DNA from: JBFLYC01 sp040756735 | Lineage (GTDB): Bacteria; Bacillota; DSM-16504; Desulfitibacterales; Desulfitibacteraceae | Direction of reading: 5' to 3' | Assembly (NCBI GenBank): GCA_040756735.1 | Contig: JBFLYC010000017.1 | Span: 1 to 64,000 of the forward strand | DNA length: 64,000 nucleotides | Shown: positions 52,699 to 61,165 of the stretch, piece after piece | Layout: each line of letters starts with the position of its first letter | How positions within the stretch are numbered: the first letter of the stretch is position 1 | Translations under genes and position numbers: made by a program | Notes under the pieces: generated by a model | The model's database searches: none | Told to the model about the DNA's origin: nothing | What the model saw: the letters and a program-made list of their open reading frames with translations, nothing else

Positions 52699-54108
52699 TT
52701 GTTATCAGGGGTTTATTTGCTAAGCATCAGTGTTACGCTGTTATTTGTGGCGGTTGTGAGTATTTATGCTTCTAAGATGGTCAAAAATGTCCAGGACTTC
52801 AGTGTCGGAGGGAGAAAACTTGGTGCAGCCCTGGTAGGTGGGTCCCTGGTTGGAGCTTTTGTTGGAGGGACATCCACCGTTGGTACGGCCCAGGCGGCAT
52901 ATTTGACAGGTTTAAATGGAATTTGGTTTACTTTAGGGGCTGGGTTAAGCTGCTGGTTTTTGGCCCTGTTTTTAGCCAAACCTCTAAGGAATTCCCAGGT
53001 TGAAACCATACCTCAATTAATTGAGTCTTCCTTTGGCGGTCAAGCAGCCATTTGGAGTACTTTTTTTATTTCAGTTGGTATTATCATACAAATAGCAGCC
53101 CAGGTTTTATCTGCCATCCCCATTGTTTCCCTGATCCTTAATGTATCGCCTTTACTCGCGGGAACAGTAGTATTTTCCTTGATAATCTGCTGCTCTATTT
53201 TTGGAGGAGTGTGGAGCACAGGCTTTGTGGGCATTGTTAAGACCCTGCTGCTGAATACTGCTTTGCTGGCAGGCGGTTTTGCAGCTTATACTTTGGCAAG
53301 GGGGTACTCAGGTTTCCTGGAAGGTTTAGGCAGCGGTCCATGGTTTTCTCTGTTTCCCCATGGAATAAGTGTAGAGCTTGGTGCAGGAATTTCGGTTATC
53401 GTGGGGTTTATCTCAACACAAACCTACCTGCAAATAATCTTTTCGGCTCGCTCAGCTAAATCGGCACAACTGGGAGCAGTTATCGCAGGCGCCTTGATTC
53501 CCCTTACAGGTTTGGCCAGTGTCATGATTGGCATGTTTATGCGGATTAGTTATCCTGATATAAATCCTGCCTCTGCCTTGCCATTGTTCATTTTAAAACA
53601 TTTAAACCCCTGGCTTGGCGGGGTTATCCTGGCAACTCTAATTTTATCTTTGGTAATGACCGGTGCTGCCTTGACCCTGGGAGCTGCCACCATCTTTACT
53701 AAAAATGTCTATCATAAGCTACGTCCAAGAGCTTTAGATAAAGAATTAATCTGGATATGCAGGTTTTTTATATTACTGGTTGTAATAGCTGTAATGATTT
53801 CTGTGACATCAAATGCAAATGCAATGATCCTACAGTGGGCATTTCTTTCCATGGCCTTGCGAGGGGCTACAGTGTTTTTCCCTCTTTTAGCAGTGCTGTT
53901 TTTTAAAGAGCGAGTATCCCAGAGTACAGGAAAATGGGCTGTGATTCTGGCACCTTTAACTGTCATAGTATGGTCTGTTCTGGGCATCAAGCAGATAGAC
54001 CCTTTATATCCCGGTATGGCGGTCAGTTTTCTTATCCTGGCTCTTGGGTTTAAATTAAAAAAGGAAAATAATTTGGGACATTCCTCCGACCCCAGCGCTA
54101 GACTATAA
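52699..54108 (+). CDS. Sodium:solute symporter family protein
   Basis: A 469-residue SSS-family permease with about thirteen helices. Signatures: SKMVKNVQDFSVGGRKLGAA near the N-terminus, GAFVGGTSTVGTAQAAYLTG near residue 55, and ISTQTYLQIIFSARSAKSAQ near residue 240. The start is TTG 52699 behind AGAAGGAG. Substrate unknown. The last eleven residues (LGHSSDPSARL) are encoded by an invading GGGACATTCCTC repeat, so the original C-terminus has been altered. Confidence 0.9.
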   Translation: MLSGVYLLSISVTLLFVAVVSIYASKMVKNVQDFSVGGRKLGAALVGGSLVGAFVGGTSTVGTAQAAYLTGLNGIWFTLGAGLSCWFLALFLAKPLRNSQVETIPQLIESSFGGQAAIWSTFFISVGIIIQIAAQVLSAIPIVSLILNVSPLLAGTVVFSLIICCSIFGGVWSTGFVGIVKTLLLNTALLAGGFAAYTLARGYSGFLEGLGSGPWFSLFPHGISVELGAGISVIVGFISTQTYLQIIFSARSAKSAQLGAVIAGALIPLTGLASVMIGMFMRISYPDINPASALPLFILKHLNPWLGGVILATLILSLVMTGAALTLGAATIFTKNVYHKLRPRALDKELIWICRFFILLVVIAVMISVTSNANAMILQWAFLSMALRGATVFFPLLAVLFFKERVSQSTGKWAVILAPLTVIVWSVLGIKQIDPLYPGMAVSFLILALGFKLKKENNLGHSSDPSARL

Positions 54109-54300
54109 ATGATTGTGTCCCTTTCATAAGTTTGGGGACATTCCTCAATAGTAGAAGTTGGAAGTGGGATGTTAGATGTGTGAATTCTAGAAGTGCTTTG
54201 GAGCAATACTAAAATCCAACCTCTCACTTCTCATCTCCCACCTCTAAGTTGAGGTGTGTCCCCTGACCTTGTTTGGTGTGTCCCCATTCATTTTAATTCT
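54071..54300 (+). repeat. Diverged GGGGACATTCC/GTGTGTCCCC repeats
   Basis: Several copies of short GGGACATTCCTC (54074 and 54133) and GTGTCCC units (54115, 54254, 54281) are spread over 230 bases, with TTGGGGACATTCCTC and GAGGTGTGTCCCCTG as the best ones. The word GAGGTGTGTC also occurs at 3194 after the first repeat cluster. They begin within the symporter gene. No gene lies between 54109 and 54369. Confidence 0.6.
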
Positions 54301-54369
54301 TGGGAGGAAACCGGACACGGGCTATAGAATAGAAATGTATGAAAGTTTTTTAAATAGGGTGAAGAACTA

Positions 54370-55495
54370 ATGTCAGAATTAAAAGATATTCAAGAATTTG
54401 CCCAGGATATAGCGGAAGCCGTGAGCGCTGCCTTGGACATGGGTGTGGAGATTATCGATTCATACTTGTTGAGGATAGCCGGTACGGGAGAATCCAAAGA
54501 GAAGGTTGGCACAATCATGGCCATGGGGTATATTTGCCGTCATGCGCTAATCTGCAAGCAGCCTTTCTGACAATCATTAATTCCATCGACTTAGGTGTAA
54601 TTGCGGTTAATTCTGATGGTTTTATTACCCAGGTAAACCCAGCCGCAGCTGATATTCTTGGTCTTTTAGCCTCAGACTTGATAGGCAGCAGCATAAAGGC
54701 AGTGCTGCCCCAGTCACCCTTATGTAAGATTTTGCAAAAACAGGAGGTTGATGGAGAACAAGTTTTGAATTATCAGATAGGAACAAGGCGTGTTAGGGTT
54801 TTAAGCTATTGTTATCCTGTTATCACTGATGGTGTTTTAACGGGAGCTATTGAAGCTTTTTACCGAATGGCGGATGTGCAAAAGACTGCAGAGAGATGGT
54901 CAGGAACAGAGTACCAGGCAACCCTGGCCGAAATCATAGGCGACAGTGAAGAGATAAAGGAAGTAAAGGCCAAGGTTTTACAGATAGCCGGGTCCAACTC
55001 TACTGTTTTGATTGAAGGGGAGAGCGGGACAGGCAAGGAGCTTTTTGCCAGGGCAATTCATGCAGCCAGCCCTAGAGCCAACAAACCTTTAAAGATTATC
55101 AACTGCAGCGCGATACCTGACAATTTGTTAGAAAGTGAATTGTTCGGTTATGATGAGGGGGCTTTTACCGGCGCAAAAATTGGGGGTAAGGTTGGGAAAT
55201 TTGAACTTGCAGAGGGCGGTACAATTTTTTTAGATGAACTGGGAGAACTCCCAATGTACTTGCAGGCATAACTATTAAGGGTTGTGCAAAATAGGACTAT
55301 TGAAAGAGTAGGGGGAAACAAGGAGATTAAAGTAAATGTTAGAATTATTGCAGCTACCAACAGGGATATTGAAAAGATGGTAGCGGCTGGAGAGTTTAGA
55401 TCTGACCTCTATTACAGGCTTAATGTTATCCCTTTGAAAATACCTCCCCTGCGTGAACGCCAAGAGGATATTCCCATATTGGTGGATTTCTTTAA
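54370..55495 (+). pseudogene. Sigma-54 activator with PAS domain, broken
   Basis: Begins MSELKDIQEFAQDIAEAVSA, then at about 54545 shifts frame and skips the domain expected between, continuing with LTIINSIDLGVIAVNSDGFI and PAAADILGLLASDLIGSSIK (PAS), then the AAA+ parts IEGESGTGKELFARAIHAAS (Walker A) and ELFGYDEGAFTGAKIGG (GAFTGA loop). An in-frame TAA at 55269 replaces a residue in YLQA-LLRVVQNRT. The gene then reads to LREROEDIPILVDFF-like text (PPLRERQEDIPILV) and is cut at about 55495, where mttB text begins. Three independent lesions; dead. Confidence 0.85.
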
Positions 55496-56361
55496 GCCCC
55501 TTGAAGATGGAGCACAACTATGTGAATTTCATGTTTGATGCGGCAGAAGCCGGGGTGCCGGTAGTAACCTCGGTAGCCCCCATTTCAGGTTTAACTGCCC
55601 CCATGACCCTGGCAGGCCAATTGGCCCAGTTAAATGCAGAGGCCTTAAGCGGTGTGCTGCTGCTGCAGGCCATAAAAGAAGGAAGTCCAGTTTTTTATAG
55701 CGTGGTACCAACTATAGCTGATATGAGATCAATGGGGTTCTTATTTGGCTCAGTTGAAAGCGGCATCATGAATGCTGCATGCGCCCAGTTAGCTGCATTT
55801 TACAATTTGCCCATGTATTCCACCGGCGGTGTTTCAGAAGCAAAACATGGCGATGCCCAGGCCGGTTATGAAAAAGCCATGGGGAGCTTGATGCCGGCCT
55901 TGGCAGGAGCACAGCTGGTCCATGATGCTGCCGGACTCCTTGAAGGTAGCATTACCTTTAGTTTGGAACAGTTGATAATAGATAATGAAATTAATGGTAT
56001 GGCTTTAAGGGCAGCCAGGGGCATTGAGGTCAATGAAGATACTTAGGCTTTTGAAACCATCAGAGATGTAGGTCCTGGAGGCAATTATCTGGCATGTGCC
56101 CATACTGTAAAATACATGCGCAGTGAAACTTTTTTCCCCAAGGTTGCCAATCGGAGTGTTTATGTAGACTGGGTCAAAGAAGGCAGTAAAAGTGCCTGGC
56201 AAAAAGCCAATGAAATGGCCAGGGAAATTCTGGCTGCCCATCATGTAAATCCAATTGACCAGGAAATTGTGAAAGCCATAAAGGATGCTTTTCCCTATTT
56301 AAGGGATTGCACGCACAGAGATTCTATGGTAAATCTTCGGCAAAAAGTCTCCATCCTCTAA
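55490..56361 (+). pseudogene. mttB: MttB-family methyltransferase, C-terminal part
   Basis: Reads SPLKMEHNYVNFMFDAAEAG then VTSVAPISGLTAPMTLAGQL and the block AQAGYEKAMGSLMPALAGAQ, all typical of the trimethylamine/betaine methyltransferase MttB family, to VSIL at 56361. An in-frame UAG at 56044-56046 lies in GIEVNEDT-AFETIRDVGPGG, 104 codons before the end. The N-terminal two fifths are missing; the sequence is fused to the sigma-54 gene at a deletion junction. Confidence 0.85.
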
Positions 56362-56382
56362 CCATAGCGAATGGTGAGTCTT

Positions 56383-56781
56383 ATGAATTTCGGAATGCCT
56401 AGCGGCTGCTACCAACCTGTATCAATTAAGGAAGCTGAGAAAATACATAAAGCCTCCATGTATATCTTTGAAAAGGTTGGCTTTGAGTTGGAAAATGAAA
56501 GAGCCCTTAATCTTTTTGCTGAGCATGGGGGGCTTGTTGATTTTACAGCCAAACGAGTAAAGCTCAAGGAAGAATGGATCATGGAGCATGTTAAAAAAGC
56601 TCCTGCTAGAATTATACTTCATGGCAGGGAAGAAAAACATGACCTGGTAGTTGAGCCAGGTCGGGTTTTTCTTGGAACAGGCGGAACTGCTGTGGGGGTT
56701 ATGGATATTGGGAGCGGGTTAAGAAGGCATACAATTCTAAAGGATGTCAAAACCATTGCCATGTTATGTCACGTTCTGGAT
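56383..56781 (+). pseudogene. mttB: MttB-family methyltransferase, N-terminal part (second copy)
   Basis: Starts MNFGMPSGCYQPVSIKEAEK, continues with FLGTGGTAVGVMDIGSGLRR and TILKDVKTIAMLCHVLD, and breaks at about 56781, where the sequence becomes the antisense 3' end of pgi. This is the missing N-terminal half of an MttB protein, but it lies downstream of the C-terminal half above, so two tandem mttB genes must have been present. A GGTGAG site precedes ATG 56383. Confidence 0.85.
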
Positions 56782-58172
56782 TTAGGGAGTTTCCTCTTGT
56801 TTGCCTGGCCTTCGGCAAGCTCTGATAACCTTTGCTCCAACCTGGCTTTTAGCTCTTGAGTACCCGGTTTTCCCAGGAGAGCAAACATATTCTTTTTGTA
56901 GGCTTCTACCCCGGGTTGATCAAAGGGGTTAACCCCCAGGAGATAGCCGCTCATTGCACATGCCTTTTCAAAGAAATACACCAGCTGGCCGTAGCAAAAG
57001 GGCGCTAATTCAGGTATGTTCACTTTAAGATTTGGCACACCCCCGTCTGTATGCGCCAGGATGGTTCCCCGGCAGGCTTGCTCGTTAATTTCCTGAAGGG
57101 TTTTACCCGACAGGTAGTTTAAGCCGTCAATGTCTCCGGGCATTTCTGAAATGCTTACATTTGCCGGGGGTTTTTCTACCCATAAGGTGGTGGCAAAGAG
57201 GCTGCGCTGTCCATCTTGAATGTACTGCCCCATAGAATGAAGGTCTGTAGTGAAGTTTAAGCTTCCAGGGAAAATACCCTTGTGGTCCTTTCCCTCGCTT
57301 TCACCAAATAACTGCTTCCACCATTCGGCAAATTGGGCCAGGTCAGGCTCATAGTTTACCAGGAGTTCAATGATTTTTCCCTTTCTATAAAGTATGTTCC
57401 TTACAGCAGCATACTGCCAGCACTGATTTTCGCTGAGGTCCTCCTGCAGGTACATATCAAAAGCGCTTTGTGCGCCGGCCATGATTTGTTCGATATCTAC
57501 ACCGGCAGCAGCCAGGGGAAGTAAACCTACGGGCGTCAATACTGAATAGCGCCCACCAACATGGTCGGGGACCACAAAGGTTTCGTAACCCTCCACATCT
57601 GCCAGAGTCTTTAAAGCCCCCTTATGTTTATCTGTTGTTGCAACGATTTTTTCTCTGGCCTTTTCTTTTCCATAAAGGTTTTCCGTCAACTTTTTAAATA
57701 TCCTGAAGGCGATGGCTGATTCCAGGGTTGTCCCGGATTTGGAAATCACATTGACGGCAATCTCTTTGTCCTTTACTATCTGCAGCAGTCTTTTCATATA
57801 AATGGGGCTGATATTGCTGCCGGCAAAATAAACTTCAGGCCCGCCCCTTGTCTCCTTAGGCAGTTGATTGTAAAATGAGTGTTTTAAAAACTCAAGGGCA
57901 GATCTGGCTCCCAGGTATGAGCCTCCAATGCCTATTACAATCAAAACATCGGCTGTATCTTTGATTTTGCTTCCAGCTTCTTTGATGCGTTTAAATTCAT
58001 CTTGATCATAGTTTTGCGGCCATTCCAGCCAACCTGCATATTCGCTGCCAGGTCCTTCATAGCTATGCAGCATTTTATGGACAGTTCTTACTTGCGGCGC
58101 CAGATATTCAATTTCACGTTCCTTTATGAAGGGACTGGCGTATTTGTAATCAAAGGAAATGTTTCTTGTCAT
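56769..58172 (-). CDS. pgi: Glucose-6-phosphate isomerase
   Basis: Cytoplasmic isomerase of glycolysis, 467 residues. Motifs: VIGIGGSYLGARSALEFLKH near residue 82, VISKSGTTLESAIAF near residue 142 and the His/Lys region GVNPFDQPGVEAYKKNMFAL near residue 422. The C-terminus (EGQANKRKLPKSRT) runs on past the expected end: the last six codons are encoded by mttB remnant DNA because the native stop was lost in the deletion that joined the two genes. The start ATG 58172 follows GGGGTGG. It still has all catalytic parts. Confidence 0.96.
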   Translation of the reverse strand: MTRNISFDYKYASPFIKEREIEYLAPQVRTVHKMLHSYEGPGSEYAGWLEWPQNYDQDEFKRIKEAGSKIKDTADVLIVIGIGGSYLGARSALEFLKHSFYNQLPKETRGGPEVYFAGSNISPIYMKRLLQIVKDKEIAVNVISKSGTTLESAIAFRIFKKLTENLYGKEKAREKIVATTDKHKGALKTLADVEGYETFVVPDHVGGRYSVLTPVGLLPLAAAGVDIEQIMAGAQSAFDMYLQEDLSENQCWQYAAVRNILYRKGKIIELLVNYEPDLAQFAEWWKQLFGESEGKDHKGIFPGSLNFTTDLHSMGQYIQDGQRSLFATTLWVEKPPANVSISEMPGDIDGLNYLSGKTLQEINEQACRGTILAHTDGGVPNLKVNIPELAPFCYGQLVYFFEKACAMSGYLLGVNPFDQPGVEAYKKNMFALLGKPGTQELKARLEQRLSELAEGQANKRKLPKSRT

Positions 58173-58284
58173 GCATCATCCACCCCCTGCTTTTGCGCAA
58201 ATACCTGCTCCTGGGCTTTACAATTGGGTGCGCTAGTTGTAATATTTTCTATAATGAAGTAAAAAATACCCTGAGATTATCTAA

Positions 58285-58722
58285 CTAGGATCGTTTGCCC
58301 TTGTTAAATAATTGGTGAAAAAATCTATGTATGTTGTGAGGAAATTTGGAATTCGGGTGATGCAGGTAAACACAGGAGTTGATTGCATTGAGCTGCAGCT
58401 TTTGAGCTTCCTTTAAAACTTCTTTGTCTGAAGCCCCAAGTTGCAGCCACACGTGGTTTATGCCTTTTTCCTTGCAAACTGGCAGCAGTTCCCTGGTGGT
58501 ACGGGGTTTTGTAAAGAAAATTGCTCCTTGTACTTCTGTGGGTATGTCGGCCAGATTCTTGTAGCACTTGATTCCGTCTATATTTTCAGCATGAGGGTTT
58601 ATTGGGTAGAGACTGTACCCCTGGGATTTGAGGAATTCATAGGCGCCGCGGCTAAAATGTTTTGGTTTTCGCGACAAACCTAAAATGGCAAAGGAATTAA
58701 ACTCTTGGAAAAAAGTTTCCAT
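58285..58722 (-). CDS. CoA-binding domain protein (YccU type)
   Basis: A 145-residue cytoplasmic protein with the CoA-binding Rossmann domain: FNSFAILGLSRKPKHFSRGA, YSLYPINPHAENIDGIKCYK and HVWLQLGASDKEVLKEAQKL. This single-domain form is widespread and resembles the N-terminal domain of succinyl-CoA synthetase; its role is not established. ATG 58722 is nine bases after GAGG; the ATG at 58737 overlaps the site. Confidence 0.88.
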   Translation of the reverse strand: METFFQEFNSFAILGLSRKPKHFSRGAYEFLKSQGYSLYPINPHAENIDGIKCYKNLADIPTEVQGAIFFTKPRTTRELLPVCKEKGINHVWLQLGASDKEVLKEAQKLQLNAINSCVYLHHPNSKFPHNIHRFFHQLFNKGKRS

Positions 58723-58843
58723 AAACATACACCTCATTTTAAAATTGTTTCATATTTTTTAAGCTCAGACTACATTCAAAACTTAAATTCAAGTTCAAAG
58801 CTTGGGAATTTAAACTTAAATCCGTTATTCACGCCATGGGCAC

Positions 58844-58918
58844 GCCATGGGGACGGTTCCATCGTCTTCCCTTCGGACCTTCGCTGTGCTACGGCGACGC
58901 TCGAACCGTCCCCATGGC
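58844..58918. repeat. Long inverted copy of the GGGGACGGTTC repeat
   Basis: GCCATGGGGACGGTTC (58844-58859) and GAACCGTCCCCATGGC (58903-58918) are exact reverse complements, 43 bases apart, forming a strong stem-loop. It contains the same core as the tandem repeats at 3015-3084. The remainder of the 409-base gap between 58723 and 59131 has no gene. Confidence 0.88.
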
Positions 58919-59131
58919 TCCGCTAATTGCTAAATTTTGCTGTAGTTGGACTGAGCAAGCTTGATAGTCAGATTATACTATAAATTTATGGCATTAGCAG
59001 TAAAATTTAGACAAATTAAAATCTAAGGGTTAATATTCAGACATTCAGATCTCCTGACTCTTGAGTAGTTATAATCCAGGTACATATAAGATAAAGCTGT
59101 TATAAAACACATGGAAAGAAGGGATAACCTT

Positions 59132-60031
59132 ATGTTAATTGATGTACATACCCACCTTTTACCGGAACAAATCAGCAAAAATCCTCAAGCATTTGCAGAA
59201 GTTGATGATTACTTCGGATTTCTTACCACCCCAAGCCCTTTTAATACCACAGTTCAATGCTTTGCTTCCTATCAGGAGGCTGTAAGGCAAATGGATCTGG
59301 ACGGGGTAGATATGGCGGTTATCCAGGGTTGGCCCCTGATTCCACATGAATACTGCGTGATGCAAAATGATTATACCCTTGAAGCCATGAAGGCTTATCC
59401 AGGGCGTTTTTTAGGTTTTGGTGCAGTTAACCCCACTGAAGGCATAAATGCTCTTAGAGAGGTGCAAAGATGTGCCGGCGCCGGTATGGCAGGCATAGGA
59501 GAGCTTGACCCTTGCGGACAGGGTTTTTCTTTAAGAGACGAGAACTTTTTAAAGATCTGCGACCTTTGCGTAGACCTGGATTTAGTGATGTGCATACACA
59601 TCAGCGAGCCCGTGGGGAACTTTTATCCTGGCAAATCCAGTGTTTCGCTGGCAGATTATGTAAATCTAATTCAAGCCAAACCGCTCCTTAAGGTTATCTT
59701 GCCCCATTGGGGCGGGGGATTACCCTTCTATGAACTGATGCCAGAAATAAGCGCTGCTTTTACCAATGTATATTATGATACCGCCTGCAGTCCCCTGCTT
59801 TGCTCTCCAGCAGTATATAATGCCACTATCAACCTGCTTGGAAGCGAAAAGGTCATGTTTGGCACCGATTATCCCCTGCTGCTGTACCCTAATAGGGAGA
59901 ACCGCCCCGGTTTTGCAGGGATGATTAAGGAAATCCAGGATCAAATAGGGGAAGAGAAATCCTTAAAAAATATCTTGGGACAAAATGCCATGGGTCTGTT
60001 TCACAGGCATTTATCCTTGAAGGGAGCATGA
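59132..60031 (+). CDS. Metal-dependent amidohydrolase 1 (ACMSD/TatD-like)
   Basis: A 299-residue TIM-barrel hydrolase. The metal sites are DVHTHLLPEQ near residue 5, MCIHISEPVG near residue 155, VILPHWGGGLPFYELMPE near residue 195 and the final Asp in MFGTDYPLLL near residue 250. The fold fits amidohydrolase-2 enzymes such as decarboxylases of aminocarboxymuconate semialdehyde type. The ATG at 59132 is preferred over 59111 because AAAGAAGGG is placed correctly before it. It is followed after four bases by a paralogue. Confidence 0.85.
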   Translation: MLIDVHTHLLPEQISKNPQAFAEVDDYFGFLTTPSPFNTTVQCFASYQEAVRQMDLDGVDMAVIQGWPLIPHEYCVMQNDYTLEAMKAYPGRFLGFGAVNPTEGINALREVQRCAGAGMAGIGELDPCGQGFSLRDENFLKICDLCVDLDLVMCIHISEPVGNFYPGKSSVSLADYVNLIQAKPLLKVILPHWGGGLPFYELMPEISAAFTNVYYDTACSPLLCSPAVYNATINLLGSEKVMFGTDYPLLLYPNRENRPGFAGMIKEIQDQIGEEKSLKNILGQNAMGLFHRHLSLKGA

Positions 60032-60035
60032 ACTC

Positions 60036-60959
60036 ATGGGCAATAGGATAATAGATATTCACACTCATATGTTTCCACTTGATGTGATAAAAAATCAGGA
60101 AAAATACTGCCGTTTAGATACTTATTTTGGTCTGCTTGCTGACCCTAAATGCACCCTCCAGCGCTATGCTACAGCTGAGGAAGCCCTGACCCTTGCCGAT
60201 GAGGCCGGGGTAGAAAAAATTGTCATGCAGGGGTGGTACTGGAGAGACCATGCCTTGTGCAAGTATCACAATGATTATATGTATGAAATAATCAAGCAAT
60301 ACCCTGACCGTTTTGAAGCCTTTGCCAGTATCAATCCCCGGGCAGGGTGGCGGGCTGTATGGGAGCTGGAGCGCTGTTATCACATGGGATTTGCCGGTGT
60401 AGGAGAAATGGGACCAGGTGGTCAGGGTTGGGCCTTGAATGACCATAATTTCCTGCAGCTCATGGAAGCTGCTTCAGCCTGCAGTATGCTGGTCAACATC
60501 CATGCCGGTGAACCCGTCGGCCGGATTTATCCTGGTAAAGACCCTACACCTTTGAGAGGTTTTCATGAATTGGCCAAACTGCATCCAGATTTAAAAATAA
60601 TCCTGGCTCATTGGGGTGGGGGATTGCCCTATTTTGAACTGTGGCCTGAGGTCAAAGAAGCCATGGATAATGTTTATTATGATACCGCAGCTAGCCCCCT
60701 TCTCTATGATATGCGGGTGTTTAAATGTACAGCAGAACTGGTGGGTGCGGAAAAGATACTTTTTGGTTCAGATTTCCCCTTGATTATTTATCCAAGGAAA
60801 CAAACAGAAGCAGGTTTTAAGATGTTCTTGGATGATATAAACCAGCACGGTGACTTAAATGAGCAGCAAAAAAACCTTATTCTTGCAGACAACGCAAGGA
60901 GACTGCTGGAAGGAGCAGGGATCAGGGCTGTCTCTCCAAGCAAAACAAAACAATTTTGA
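60036..60959 (+). CDS. Metal-dependent amidohydrolase 2 (paralogue of amidohydrolase 1)
   Basis: A 307-residue amidohydrolase-2 protein with the same layout as its neighbour: DIHTHMFPLDVIKNQEKYC, NIHAGEPVGRIYPGKDPTP, IILAHWGGGLPYFELWPE and LFGSDFPLIIYPRKQ. The two genes form an operon with a four-base gap and are roughly half identical by eye. The final codons (KTKQF and stop) belong to an inserted repeat, so the C-terminus is altered. Function of the pair is unknown; they may act on related substrates. Confidence 0.86.
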   Translation: MGNRIIDIHTHMFPLDVIKNQEKYCRLDTYFGLLADPKCTLQRYATAEEALTLADEAGVEKIVMQGWYWRDHALCKYHNDYMYEIIKQYPDRFEAFASINPRAGWRAVWELERCYHMGFAGVGEMGPGGQGWALNDHNFLQLMEAASACSMLVNIHAGEPVGRIYPGKDPTPLRGFHELAKLHPDLKIILAHWGGGLPYFELWPEVKEAMDNVYYDTAASPLLYDMRVFKCTAELVGAEKILFGSDFPLIIYPRKQTEAGFKMFLDDINQHGDLNEQQKNLILADNARRLLEGAGIRAVSPSKTKQF

Positions 60960-61066
60960 ATCAGAGAACCGTCCCCCGATTCACCCCGATTCACAAAACA
61001 ATTTTGAATCAGAGAACCGTCCCCCGATTCAGAGAACCGTCCCCCGATTCACCCCGATTCATTTTG
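60947..61066. repeat. Tandem copies of the GGGGACGGTTC repeat, reverse orientation
   Basis: Units start at 60947 and 60995, 48 bases apart, beginning AAAACAATTTTGAATCAGAG and containing GAACCGTCCCCCGATTC, the reverse complement of the element at 3015-3084; a further partial unit ends at about 61066. The first copy supplies the stop codon of the upstream amidohydrolase gene. No gene lies between 60960 and 61165. Confidence 0.9.
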
Positions 61067-61165
61067 AAACAGTACCGTAAGTTTTGGAAAAATAGAAATT
61101 GTACGTTACACTATCATTAGGCTCCTAAAGAAAAAGATTGAATAACGTATAAGAGCTTTAAGCTT

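Noticed and set aside
56044..56046. Pyrrolysine codon in mttB
   Set aside because: The gene is truncated, the UAG is about 55 codons nearer the end than the archaeal pyrrolysine site, and homologues have leucine there. Kept only as a point to check.
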